Counted from the stretch's first letter, positions 1 to 6,112 are shown. The stretch is 10,877 nucleotides of DNA from Minisyncoccota bacterium (GCA_018060905.1 JAGOVD010000014.1:1-10877); one strand, 5' to 3'. Translations and numbers: made by a program. The notes: generated by a model not told the origin, from the sequence alone.

Positions 1-503
1 ACACTTATTCAGGATATGAAAACGCAGTGCTCCGTAACCTCCGTCAGCGTATCGATAGTCTCGGTATGCAGGAAAAGATATTTAGTGTCGTTGTCCCAAC
101 TGAAAAAAAGATCAAGATCAAAGGAGGTAAACGTGTTGAAGTAGAAGAGAAGGTATATCCGGGGTACATCCTCGTGGATATGATTGTTGATGACGACTCA
201 TGGTTTGTCGTTCGCAACACACCTCGCGTGACGGGGTTTGTGGGGGCAGGGGTTACTCCAGTGCCACTCACACAAAAAGAGATCGATTACCTCCTTGGAC
301 AAATGAATGATGAGACGGTCACCAAGCACACGATCGATCTCGAAGTAGGGGAGACGATCATCATCAACGACGGCCCGTTCAAAGAACTCGAAGGTCGCGT
401 ATCCGAAGTCGACTCAGAGCGTGGCAAGGTCAAAGTCTTTGTCTCACTCTTCGGTCGCGAGACACCAGTCGAGCTCGACTTCCTGCAGATCAAGAAGCTC
501 TAA
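1..503 (+). CDS. nusG: Transcription termination/antitermination factor NusG (5' partial)
   Basis: NusG binds the beta' clamp of RNA polymerase through its NGN domain and, through its KOW domain, contacts Rho or ribosomal protein S10, coupling elongation to termination or translation. The reading frame is already open at base 3 and begins TYSGYENAV, the conserved NusG N-terminus normally found about ten residues after the start, so the true ATG lies just upstream of the window. About 166 residues are visible. The NGN domain includes VYPGYILVDM, then VVRNTPRVTGFVG. The KOW domain near the end has VGETIIINDGPFKELEG, followed by VKVFVSLFGRETPVELDF. The GTG at 27 could be taken for a start but would cut off the conserved N-terminus, so I reject it. 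A hairpin follows directly. Gene identity is near certain; only the start is missing. Confidence 0.96.
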   Translation, partial: TYSGYENAVLRNLRQRIDSLGMQEKIFSVVVPTEKKIKIKGGKRVEVEEKVYPGYILVDMIVDDDSWFVVRNTPRVTGFVGAGVTPVPLTQKEIDYLLGQMNDETVTKHTIDLEVGETIIINDGPFKELEGRVSEVDSERGKVKVFVSLFGRETPVELDFLQIKKL

Positions 504-518
504 TTTCTCAAAATACCC

Positions 519-548
519 AAACCCTTGCCAAAAGCAAGGGTTTGTTGT
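519..548 (+). terminator. Hairpin terminator after nusG
   Basis: A perfect 10-bp stem, AAACCCTTGC (519-528) with GCAAGGGTTT (534-543), closes a 5-nt loop 16 bases after the nusG stop. The tail TTTGTTGT is only moderately T-rich, so termination may be partial. Confidence 0.7.
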
Positions 549-553
549 AATGT
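525..553 (+). promoter_or_regulatory. Possible weak promoter for the 570-854 ORF
   Basis: TTGCCA (525-530) lies 17 bases before TAATGT (548-553), so the predicted start is near 560, about ten bases before the ATG at 570. The -35 lies inside the nusG terminator stem. The match to consensus is weak, and this is listed mainly because the same terminator-promoter overlap recurs elsewhere in the window. Confidence 0.3.
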
Positions 554-569
554 AGGGAAAAATCATTAT

Positions 570-854
570 ATGATAACGCTAAAATTTTTTTCGAAATATG
601 CCTTTGTACCATACGCAACTATCGTACAGCGGTATGATCTTGCCGGGGAGTTCTATTTTGTTTGCAGATCTTTTTGCCCATTCTTTGCGGGGGATACACA
701 GCTCCCATTCGGGCGTGTACGTGAAATAACACTTCAGGTAAGTAAAGCTGAGTTTATCGATGCTGATATCGACGAAGTTATATTACTCAACCCTTCTAAA
801 ATTGTCGTGAGGGAATATCGTGATAAAGGGCCGTTGGTGGTGTGTGTAAATTAA
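570..854 (+). CDS. Hypothetical protein, 94 aa, between nusG and rplK
   Basis: I do not recognise this protein. The ATG at 570 gives MITLKFFSKYAFVPYATIV and so on; extending the frame back to the TTG at 525 would run into the nusG terminator hairpin, so I chose 570. There is no Shine-Dalgarno sequence. The chain has a hydrophobic, aromatic N-terminal third, a CRSFC pair at residues 32-36, and a C-terminal half that reads as beta-strand/turn with acidic patches (FIDADIDEVILL). There is no signal peptide or convincing membrane helix. It is bounded by a hairpin on each side and so appears to be a single transcription unit. It occupies the place between nusG and rplK, which are normally adjacent. 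The base composition looks more AT-rich than the neighbouring housekeeping genes. A chance open frame is possible, but the strong terminator right after its stop supports a real gene. Confidence 0.6.
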   Translation: MITLKFFSKYAFVPYATIVQRYDLAGEFYFVCRSFCPFFAGDTQLPFGRVREITLQVSKAEFIDADIDEVILLNPSKIVVREYRDKGPLVVCVN

Positions 855-871
855 TATATGACTCAGAATAG

Positions 872-899
872 AGGCTCCGATACATCGGAGCCTTTTTGT
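872..899 (+). terminator. Rho-independent terminator after the 94-aa ORF
   Basis: AGGCTCCGA (872-880) pairs perfectly with TCGGAGCCT (885-893) around the tetraloop TACA, followed by TTTTTGTTT. This is a textbook intrinsic terminator 18 bases after the ORF stop. Its T-tract runs into the -35 box of the rplK promoter. Confidence 0.9.
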
Positions 900-926
900 T
901 TACAAAATCCTTGTTTCTGCTATAGT
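899..926 (+). promoter_or_regulatory. rplK promoter (extended -10)
   Basis: TTTACA (899-904), a 16-base spacer, then TATAGT (921-926) preceded by TGC, an extended -10. The predicted start is near 933, giving a leader of about 42 bases before the rplK ATG with no Shine-Dalgarno sequence in it. This makes rplK independent of nusG transcription. Confidence 0.75.
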
Positions 927-974
927 AGGCGGGTTACGCTATGCTTCTACATTAGCAATACAACCTTTATTTAT

Positions 975-1400
975 ATGGCAAAAAACATTACAAAAAAGAT
1001 CAAAATCAGAGCCATGGGTGGCATGGCTACTCCTGCGCCACCACTTGGTCCCGCACTCGGTCAAGCTGGAGTCAACATTGGGGATTTCGTTCAGAAGTTC
1101 AATGCGGCAACTGCAGACAAGCGCGGTGAGACACTTGGAGTCAAAATCGATGTGTATGATGATCGTACCTATGATTTCCGTGTTACAGAGCCGACGATGA
1201 CATCACTCATCTTCAAGGCAGCTGGTATCGAAAAGGGTTCGAGCAAGGCTCGTACGTCAAAAGTAGGGAAGCTTACCCGAGATCAAGTTCGTGCGATTGC
1301 GGAACGCAAGATGCCAGACCTTAATGCCAACGATATCGACGCCGCGATGAAAATCGTCGAAGGCTCAGCACGAAGTGCTGGTATCGAAGTAGTTGGATAA
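975..1400 (+). CDS. rplK: 50S ribosomal protein L11
   Basis: L11 (uL11) binds the GTPase-associated region of 23S rRNA with L10/L12 and is needed for factor-dependent steps and for stringent-response sensing of uncharged tRNA. The 141-residue product matches the family length (about 141). The N-terminal domain has ATPAPPLGPALGQAGVNIGDF (residues 18-38), the proline-rich signature region. The C-terminal rRNA-binding domain has KAAGIEKGSS, KVGKLT, KMPDLNANDIDAAM and the closing signature EGSARSAGIEV. The frame stays open upstream to about 858, but the extra residues would cover a terminator and promoter; the ATG at 975 gives the canonical N-terminus MAKNITKKIKI. No Shine-Dalgarno sequence precedes it. 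Unusually, rplA (L1) does not follow: the gene ends in a terminator and an unrelated ORF comes next. Confidence 0.97.
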   Translation: MAKNITKKIKIRAMGGMATPAPPLGPALGQAGVNIGDFVQKFNAATADKRGETLGVKIDVYDDRTYDFRVTEPTMTSLIFKAAGIEKGSSKARTSKVGKLTRDQVRAIAERKMPDLNANDIDAAMKIVEGSARSAGIEVVG

Positions 1401-1426
1401 TTCATTTTCAAAAACTCATTTCAGGA

Positions 1427-1460
1427 AAACACCCCGCACTGCGGGGTGTTTGACTTTTTG
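1427..1460 (+). terminator. Rho-independent terminator after rplK
   Basis: An 11-bp perfect stem, AAACACCCCGC (1427-1437) with GCGGGGTGTTT (1441-1451), closes a 3-nt loop; a T-run (1455-1459) follows after GAC. It sits 27 bases after the rplK stop. Confidence 0.85.
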
Positions 1461-1477
1461 GGGGAGAAGCGTAGTAT
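1450..1477 (+). promoter_or_regulatory. Promoter of the 148-aa ORF, overlapping the rplK terminator
   Basis: TTGACT (1450-1455), a 16-base spacer and TAGTAT (1472-1477). The predicted start is near 1484, about 17 bases before the ATG at 1501. The -35 uses the last bases of the rplK terminator stem. Confidence 0.6.
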
Positions 1478-1500
1478 CGCGAGAAATAAAACACTTGCAC

Positions 1501-1947
1501 ATGAAAATATCTATCTATTTTGCTACACATCTTTTCTTTGTACTAGACAGTCACAAAAGAGACATTGAGCACTTGAAAAATGAGTTCAAAAAATATCCAT
1601 GGTTTGAAGTCGATACCATCATGATTCCGGTACGAGGAGATTTCACACAAATTGCATGGGCCTATCCAAAAAGTGATGCATTTCTCAAAAGCGCTCACAC
1701 CCTCATCGTCGATACGACGTATGCACCAGGGGCGGACGAGAACTTACGAGGCATACTGAGAGAGCACGATATTTTCTTGATTACATGCGAGCAGAAATCC
1801 AATCCGCAGTCGTATGATGTGCTTAACGCAGATGTCAAAATCTTGCAAGAAATGGTTTCACTTGAGTATAGAACGATTATGGACATCAGAGATCATATAT
1901 TCAACCACGTTGCTTTTCACGACTGTGCCCTGCAGATAAAAAAATAA
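1501..1947 (+). CDS. Hypothetical protein, 148 aa, alpha/beta
   Basis: I do not recognise this family. The frame is open from 1393, overlapping the end of rplK and its terminator, so I take the ATG at 1501 (MKISIYFATH), about 17 bases after the predicted transcription start; there is no Shine-Dalgarno sequence. The sequence alternates likely strands and helices: strand ISIYFATHLFFVLD (3-16), helix of charged residues (18-31), strand VDTIMIPVRG (37-46), helix (57-64), strand HTLIVDTTY (66-74), helix LRGILREH (82-89), strand DIFLITCEQ (90-98), then a helical C-terminus (110-139). This fits a small Rossmann-like or flavodoxin-like fold, but I see no diagnostic nucleotide-binding or catalytic motif. 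It has no signal peptide or membrane segment and so is probably cytoplasmic. It forms a one-gene unit ending in a palindromic terminator shared with convergent thyA. Confidence 0.75.
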   Translation: MKISIYFATHLFFVLDSHKRDIEHLKNEFKKYPWFEVDTIMIPVRGDFTQIAWAYPKSDAFLKSAHTLIVDTTYAPGADENLRGILREHDIFLITCEQKSNPQSYDVLNADVKILQEMVSLEYRTIMDIRDHIFNHVAFHDCALQIKK

Positions 1948-1982
1948 CCCCATGCATATTTTAAAATATGCATGGGGTTTTT
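1938..1982. terminator. Bidirectional terminator, 34-bp perfect palindrome
   Basis: Bases 1946-1979 form a perfect inverted repeat (left arm AACCCCATGCATATTTT, 17 bases) between the convergent 148-aa ORF and thyA. T residues follow on the plus side (1978-1982), and a run of seven A (1938-1944) supplies a T7 tail on the minus strand. It therefore serves both genes. The first two bases of the palindrome belong to the stop codon of the plus-strand ORF. Confidence 0.9.
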
Positions 1983-1991
1983 AGTGTTTCG

Positions 1992-2804
1992 CTATACTGC
2001 GACTGGCGCTTTAATACCGGGATGAGATTCATAATTTAGAAGTTCGAAATCCTCGTATTTGAAACTAAAGATATCTTTTACTTCAGGATTAATCTTCATT
2101 TGAGGTAGGGCAAATGGTGTCCGGGTGAGCTGAAGGTTTGCTTGTTCAAAATGGTTGCTGTACAAATGTACATCCCCAAATGAATGAACAAAGTCTCCAG
2201 GATCCATGTCGCATACCTGAGCAATCATCAATGTGAAGAGTGCATAGGAAGCGATGTTGAATGGCACACCGAGAAATACATCAGCACTACGCTGGTAGAG
2301 CTGACAGCTGAGTTTCCTCCTACCACGCGCATCTGGTGCCGAGGTATAGAACTGAAAAAGGCAGTGGCAGGGCATAAGCTTCATTTTGGGAAGATCGGCT
2401 ACATTCCATGCGCTGATGATCATGCGCCTGCTGTCAGGATTGGTTTTGAGTTGTTTGATGAGATCAGTAACCTGATCAATCTCAACGCCGTCTGCGCCTT
2501 CCCAACTACGCCATTGTTTACCGTAGACTGGTCCGAGGTTACCATCTGCATCAGCCCATTCATCCCAAATTTTTACACTGTGTTCTTTGAGGTAGGCGAT
2601 ATTGGTCTCACCTTTGAGGAACCACAAGAGCTCGTAAATAATGCTTTTCATATGAACCTTTTTAGTGGTTACCAATGGAAATCCATCAGCCAAATTGAAA
2701 CGCATCTGGTATCCAAAAACGCTTCGAGTGCCGGTACCGGTACGATCTGCTTTATCATCGCCGGTCCCTATGATGTGTCTGAGTAATTGCAAATACTGTT
2801 GCAT
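1992..2804 (-). CDS. thyA: Thymidylate synthase (ThyA type)
   Basis: Converts dUMP and 5,10-methylene-tetrahydrofolate to dTMP and dihydrofolate; cytosolic homodimer in the family. The 270-residue product is close to the 264 of E. coli ThyA. Visible landmarks are the phosphate-binding Arg21 in DRTGTGT, WFLKGETN (61-68), IWDEWAD (79-85), the phosphate-binding pair RR (126-127), catalytic Cys146 in MPCHCLFQFY, RSADVFLGVPFNIASYA (172-188) with Asp175 and Asn183, HLYSNH (213-218) and the ending IKAPVAV. All key residues are present, so it should be active. The minus-strand ATG at 2802-2804 gives the normal N-terminus; no Shine-Dalgarno sequence is evident. No dihydrofolate reductase gene, its usual partner, is adjacent, so the dihydrofolate produced must be recycled by a gene elsewhere. 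It ends in the shared palindromic terminator. Confidence 0.97.
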   Translation of the reverse strand: MQQYLQLLRHIIGTGDDKADRTGTGTRSVFGYQMRFNLADGFPLVTTKKVHMKSIIYELLWFLKGETNIAYLKEHSVKIWDEWADADGNLGPVYGKQWRSWEGADGVEIDQVTDLIKQLKTNPDSRRMIISAWNVADLPKMKLMPCHCLFQFYTSAPDARGRRKLSCQLYQRSADVFLGVPFNIASYALFTLMIAQVCDMDPGDFVHSFGDVHLYSNHFEQANLQLTRTPFALPQMKINPEVKDIFSFKYEDFELLNYESHPGIKAPVAV

Positions 2805-2874
2805 ATTCTTTTGTTTAAGAATGAAAAATGTTATTCTGGGTTTAGACTACTCAAATCCCCGGGAAAGGTCAAAT

Positions 2875-2909
2875 CTTATTAAAATATCCCCGTCATGTTG
2901 GCGGGGATA
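2875..2909 (-). terminator. Terminator of the minus-strand 259-aa gene
   Basis: TATCCCCG (2885-2892) pairs with CGGGGATA (2902-2909); G-T and C-G pairs can extend it inward. On the minus strand it is followed by TTTTAATAAG (2884-2875). It lies just beyond the stop of the 2916-3695 gene and separates it from thyA, so the two are probably not cotranscribed. Confidence 0.7.
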
Positions 2910-2915
2910 GACTGT

Positions 2916-3695
2916 TTACGCAGTCATAACTGAGTTTTGCTTAGCGATTAGCCAGGTTTCAGGAAGTTCAGCATCTGGCCTTTTAAAAATCTCCCGAGAG
3001 ATAGTTGCCGATTTGGTTTTTACCCAATACGCAACAAGATCTTCGGTTATGATCTCCGTGTGTTTTTCAAGCATCCAGCCGTACATCATCTCTTTGTCAG
3101 GAAATACAGATTGGTACCCCTGGATCTGAGCGATTATTGCAGCTGGGGTTTTGTGTTTTTCTAAAAGATCTTCTTTAAAAAACTTCAAAACACTCTCCTT
3201 GTTGAAGTACTCAAACCCTGACTCCTTCACTGTTTGTGTTTCAAGTACGGCGAACTGTTCATCAGTTATATTGAGAAGAAATTCACGTACCTTACCCTGG
3301 CCATAGTGCGCATAGGTAAAAAAATCACCCATCGCTGTTTTGGTCAGTTTGTACAAGCGTACGTTAGGATCTTTGAATCGCATAAACAGCTCAAAGAAAT
3401 ACGTGAGATCCGCCAAGCTCCTCATTATTTTGGATGCATCGGTATGTTCCTGACATACCCGTTCAAACGAAGCCCCGAGTGATGGAATGATTCTCTCGTT
3501 GTCATTCCATGTCGCATGTCCTCCAAAGACTTCGTAGCTGTGTGTAGCGTCGCTTGCCCGAACTCCTTCTTTGGTAATAAGGTCAATGCAAAAAGATATC
3601 CACCTGAGAACGAGGTGTTCAAATGGTATCTCCCCAGATTCTCCCGCCTTGATCAAGGTATAGAACTGTTCGTTAATTTCTTTTGTTTTATTCAT
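2916..3695 (-). CDS. Hypothetical protein, 259 aa, mostly helical
   Basis: I do not recognise this protein. The ATG at 3693-3695 gives MNKTKEINEQFYTL. The predicted transcription start is about 11 bases before it, and GAGGGA lies 11 bases before the ATG, too far and too close to the RNA 5' end to be a convincing Shine-Dalgarno sequence. The chain looks soluble and largely alpha-helical, with many aromatic residues (for example LTYFFELFMRF, 97-107; GDFFTYAHYG, 123-132; MYGWMLEKH, 204-212) and alternating charges, but no signal peptide, membrane helix or recognisable catalytic motif. It is transcribed away from argS and is flanked by its own promoter and terminator, so it is a single-gene unit. 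It could be a regulator or structural helical protein; no function is assigned. Confidence that it is a real gene comes from length, signals and the absence of any better frame. Confidence 0.85.
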   Translation of the reverse strand: MNKTKEINEQFYTLIKAGESGEIPFEHLVLRWISFCIDLITKEGVRASDATHSYEVFGGHATWNDNERIIPSLGASFERVCQEHTDASKIMRSLADLTYFFELFMRFKDPNVRLYKLTKTAMGDFFTYAHYGQGKVREFLLNITDEQFAVLETQTVKESGFEYFNKESVLKFFKEDLLEKHKTPAAIIAQIQGYQSVFPDKEMMYGWMLEKHTEIITEDLVAYWVKTKSATISREIFKRPDAELPETWLIAKQNSVMTA

Positions 3696-3712
3696 ATTTT
3701 TAAATTTCCCTC

Positions 3713-3740
3713 ATAGTACGCCCCAGGCGGTAAAAGTCAA
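3713..3740 (-). promoter_or_regulatory. Promoter of the minus-strand 259-aa gene
   Basis: On the minus strand: TTGACT (3740-3735), a 16-base spacer, TACTAT (3718-3713). The predicted start is near 3706, giving an 11-base leader before the ATG at 3695. It lies in the 83-base divergent region shared with argS. Confidence 0.65.
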
Positions 3741-3763
3741 AAGCTCGCCAGTTGAGGTATTTC

Positions 3764-3772
3764 TGGTATAGT
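3764..3772 (+). promoter_or_regulatory. Extended -10 promoter of argS, predicted leaderless
   Basis: TGGTATAGT (3764-3772) is an extended -10; no clear -35 is seen at the usual distance. Counting +1 as the seventh base after the -10 puts the transcription start at 3779, the A of the argS ATG, which would make a leaderless mRNA. Confidence 0.6.
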
Positions 3773-3778
3773 TTTGTC

Positions 3779-5467
3779 ATGAAGAACTACCTCGAGAAGT
3801 TGGTCACCGAAGCGCTTAGTGAGCTTTTTGGTATTGGCGAGGTCTCATTTGTGATTGAGCATCCCAAGGACATGTCACATGGCGACTATGCGACCAATGC
3901 TGCACTTGTTGTCGCAAAGCACTTGGCAAATCCGCCAGCTGGCGGACCAAAAGAAATCGCTGAGCAACTCGTGGCGTATTTGAATGAACACAAAGGCGAC
4001 ACCATCGACACTATTTCAATTGCAGGTCCTGGATTTATCAACTTCACACTTGCACGCGATGTATTTGTAAAAGGATTGGAGGATACACAAAGCAAAGAAT
4101 GGGGAAGTACTGACGTGTATGCCGACAAAAAAATATTGGTTGAGCATTCATCTCCCAACCTCTTCAAGCCATTCCATATCGGTCACCTCATGAACAACAC
4201 CATCGGCGAAAGTATCACCCGACTCGCCAAATCATCTGGCGCACAGGTCTCCACGATGTCATTCCCTTCAGATATATCGCTCGGTGTTGCCAAGGCAATA
4301 TTCATACTCCTTGAAAAGTATGGAGCAGACTTTGTGCCAACCGATGTTGCAGTACTCGGGGATGCGTATGTTGAGGGGACGAAGCGGTACGAGGACGATC
4401 CTTCGATTCAAGTTCGAGTAAAAGAAATCGCTGATAATCTCTATGCAGGTAAGTCTTCTCCTGAGCTCACACTTTTTAATGCATGCAAAAAGATCAACAT
4501 CGACTACTTTGAAAAAATTGTCGCAGGGCTCGGCTCACATTTTGATTCCTATATATATGAGAGTGAAGCAGGGATTGATGGGACTCGTATTGTAAAGGAA
4601 AACACACCCAAGGTATTCACCGAAAGCGAAGGTGCAATTGTGTATATACCAGAAGAATCTCGCAAAGATATCAACACTGCTGTTTTTATAAATAGTCAGG
4701 GTAACCCGACCTATGAGGCCAAAGATATTGGACTCCTGGATTTGAAATTCAAAACGTACAATCCTGATCTCTCCATATTCATTACCGATGCACAGCAGGT
4801 TTCGCACTTCCAAGTTGTCCTCGATGCTGCGGCAAAAATAAATAGCACCTGGGCAGACAAATCTCTGCACCGATTTCATGGACGCATGTCATTCAAAGGA
4901 CAAAAGATGTCATCACGTCTCGGAGGAGTACCGCTCGTCGAAGAAGTACTCGCAACCGTCATCGATGAAGTGAAAGAAAAGAATCCTGACGTGACAACTG
5001 AAGTTGCAGAAGTCATCGGTATTGCAGCGATCAAGTTCGCAATACTTCGCACTGCAGCGGGCAAGGACATCAACTTTGATCCCGACACGTCACTTTCGTT
5101 TGAAGGAGATAGTGGGCCATACCTCCAGTACACGGCAGTGCGAGCGGGATCGCTCATTGAGAAAGGGAAAGCGCAAGGCATCGCTCCTGACACCACTACT
5201 CCAGTATCGGGTACTGAGCTCCTTGAGCGCCTCATTGCTCGTCTTCCCGAAGTCGTTGCCACCGCACAGGCAGAGTGGGCGCCGCACCACCTCGTTGGGT
5301 ACCTCCTCGAACTCGCCCAAGCATTCAACTCCTGGTATGGCCAAGGCAAGATCATCGACGAGAACACGACTGCTACTGCCTACCGTCTCGCCATCGTCGC
5401 GGCAACACGCCAAACTCTCACCAACGGCCTTTGGATGCTCGGAATAGAAGTACCGGAGAGGATGTAA
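3779..5467 (+). CDS. argS: Arginyl-tRNA synthetase
   Basis: Class I synthetase that charges tRNA(Arg) with arginine in the cytosol. The 562-residue product fits the family (about 550-590). Domains in order: N-terminal additional domain with DMSHGDYATNAALVVAKHLA (31-50); catalytic Rossmann domain with SSPNLFKPFHIGH, where HIGH is residues 133-136; KGQKMSS, where KMSS is 376-379; then the anticodon-binding DALR domain starting near IKFAILR and DSGPYLQYTAVRAG, ending GLWMLGIEVPERM. The frame is open from a TTG at 3752, but that would start upstream of the -10 box; the ATG at 3779 gives the family N-terminus MKNYLEKLV and has no Shine-Dalgarno sequence. Residues 52-56 (PPAGG), between the LAKHLAN and PKEIAEQL segments, are encoded by a 16-bp palindrome and look like a small insertion where relatives have a shorter linker. 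Confidence 0.97.
   Translation: MKNYLEKLVTEALSELFGIGEVSFVIEHPKDMSHGDYATNAALVVAKHLANPPAGGPKEIAEQLVAYLNEHKGDTIDTISIAGPGFINFTLARDVFVKGLEDTQSKEWGSTDVYADKKILVEHSSPNLFKPFHIGHLMNNTIGESITRLAKSSGAQVSTMSFPSDISLGVAKAIFILLEKYGADFVPTDVAVLGDAYVEGTKRYEDDPSIQVRVKEIADNLYAGKSSPELTLFNACKKINIDYFEKIVAGLGSHFDSYIYESEAGIDGTRIVKENTPKVFTESEGAIVYIPEESRKDINTAVFINSQGNPTYEAKDIGLLDLKFKTYNPDLSIFITDAQQVSHFQVVLDAAAKINSTWADKSLHRFHGRMSFKGQKMSSRLGGVPLVEEVLATVIDEVKEKNPDVTTEVAEVIGIAAIKFAILRTAAGKDINFDPDTSLSFEGDSGPYLQYTAVRAGSLIEKGKAQGIAPDTTTPVSGTELLERLIARLPEVVATAQAEWAPHHLVGYLLELAQAFNSWYGQGKIIDENTTATAYRLAIVAATRQTLTNGLWMLGIEVPERM
3931..3946. repeat. 16-bp perfect palindrome inside argS
   Basis: TCCGCCAGCTGGCGGA reads the same on both strands. 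It lies in frame within argS, encoding PPAGG (residues 52-56), at a loop of the N-terminal domain. I found no second copy in this window. The sequence could be a member of a dispersed short palindromic repeat family. Confidence 0.6.
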
Positions 5468-5481
5468 AAAAAGGTGCGTAT

Positions 5482-5509
5482 TTGACATTAATAATTTTTC
5501 TTGTAGTAT
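5482..5509 (+). promoter_or_regulatory. Strong promoter of the 176-aa ORF
   Basis: TTGACA (5482-5487), a perfect -35, a 16-base spacer and TAGTAT (5504-5509). The predicted start is near 5516, about 12 bases before the ATG at 5528. It starts 15 bases after the argS stop; I see no hairpin terminator in between. Confidence 0.75.
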
Positions 5510-5527
5510 CAGGAAAAACTATGACAA

Positions 5528-6058
5528 ATGAAAAAAATAGACTGTCCGCTCTGTGGATCAAAGGACGTAATTACGTATACTAATCCTGAATTAGTCACCG
5601 ATGTTAAACCTGTCCATGTAGTCTCGGGAGATATCCATGTTGGAAACTATGAACAAAGATACCAGGGTGGGGGATATGATTGGTCACATGCTCATGTTTG
5701 CCCTAATCTTGAAGGCACATTCGACAAAGTAGGACTGCTTCAGTTTCATACACTGGGACAACCAGAAGTGCTACGATCCGATCTTCATTCCATTGAAGAC
5801 TACGAGAGCGCAATCTGGAAACAGTTATCGCTTTCGCTAAGAATTGGTATAGGGAGAAGAAAAGGTGACCTGGATAACATGGAATGGTTTTATAACGCAC
5901 ATCTTTCCAATGGTGCGACTGAAATTCCTCAATTGGAAACAATTGCCAAAGACCCTGATTCTGCCTTTAATCTTTTACGTCACAGAATATTATGTGGCGA
6001 AATTGTTAGAGGGTACCAACTGTATAATTCAGCAGAACTTACTTTTATTAAAATGTAG
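5528..6058 (+). CDS. Hypothetical protein, 176 aa, N-terminal CxxC (possible zinc site)
   Basis: I do not recognise the family. The start MKKIDCPLCGSKDV resembles half of a zinc ribbon (Cys6, Cys9). A second cluster, HAHVC (54-58), could supply the remaining ligands, so a Cys-Cys-His-Cys site is possible but not proven. The rest contains VHVVSGDIHVGNYEQRYQGGGYDWSHAH (29-56), an acidic-aromatic helix IEDYESAIWKQL (89-100), and a basic turn RIGIGRRKGD (105-114). It has no membrane segment or signal peptide. The ATG at 5528 is preferred; an ATG seven bases earlier (5521), in another frame, has the better-spaced AGGA but gives only 20 codons. The gene has its own strong promoter and terminator, so it is a single unit between argS and ndk. 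Composition looks lower in GC than argS, which could hint at later acquisition. Confidence 0.8.
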   Translation: MKKIDCPLCGSKDVITYTNPELVTDVKPVHVVSGDIHVGNYEQRYQGGGYDWSHAHVCPNLEGTFDKVGLLQFHTLGQPEVLRSDLHSIEDYESAIWKQLSLSLRIGIGRRKGDLDNMEWFYNAHLSNGATEIPQLETIAKDPDSAFNLLRHRILCGEIVRGYQLYNSAELTFIKM

Positions 6059-6069
6059 TCCATCCAAAA

Positions 6070-6098
6070 CCGCAAACTCACCATTTGCGGCTTTTTTT
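6070..6098 (+). terminator. Rho-independent terminator after the 176-aa ORF
   Basis: CCGCAAA (6070-6076) pairs with TTTGCGG (6084-6090) around a 7-nt loop, followed by C and seven T (6092-6098). It lies 11 bases after the stop codon. Confidence 0.85.
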
Positions 6099-6112
6099 AT
6101 TTCCTGTACGAT
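6085..6112 (+). promoter_or_regulatory. Probable ndk promoter overlapping the preceding terminator
   Basis: TTGCGG (6085-6090), a 16-base spacer and TACGAT (6107-6112), with the start predicted near 6119, three bases before the ndk ATG. The -35 coincides with the right arm of the upstream terminator. AGGGGG (6113-6118) resembles a Shine-Dalgarno sequence but is only three bases from the ATG and would lie at or before the RNA start. Confidence 0.45.

Noticed and set aside
525..569. N-terminal extension of the 94-aa ORF from a TTG at 525
   Set aside because: It would translate through the nusG terminator hairpin and its predicted promoter; the ATG at 570 is simpler.
858..974. N-terminal extension of L11 by 39 residues
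   Set aside because: The extra segment is encoded by a terminator and a promoter and has no counterpart in L11; the ATG at 975 gives the canonical start and length.
2184..2786. 200-codon open frame on the plus strand opposite thyA
   Set aside because: It is antisense to an intact, fully conserved thymidylate synthase; its sequence has no recognisable motif and no start signals.
2833..2849. thyA promoter on the minus strand (TTGAGT near 2854-2849 with TAACAT about 15 bases downstream)
   Set aside because: The -10 match and spacing are too weak to list as a feature, although some promoter must lie in 2805-2884.
4876..5367. 163-codon minus-strand open frame inside argS
   Set aside because: It is a composition-driven shadow of the conserved ArgRS catalytic and anticodon domains, rich in Ser/Arg/Pro, with no initiation signals.
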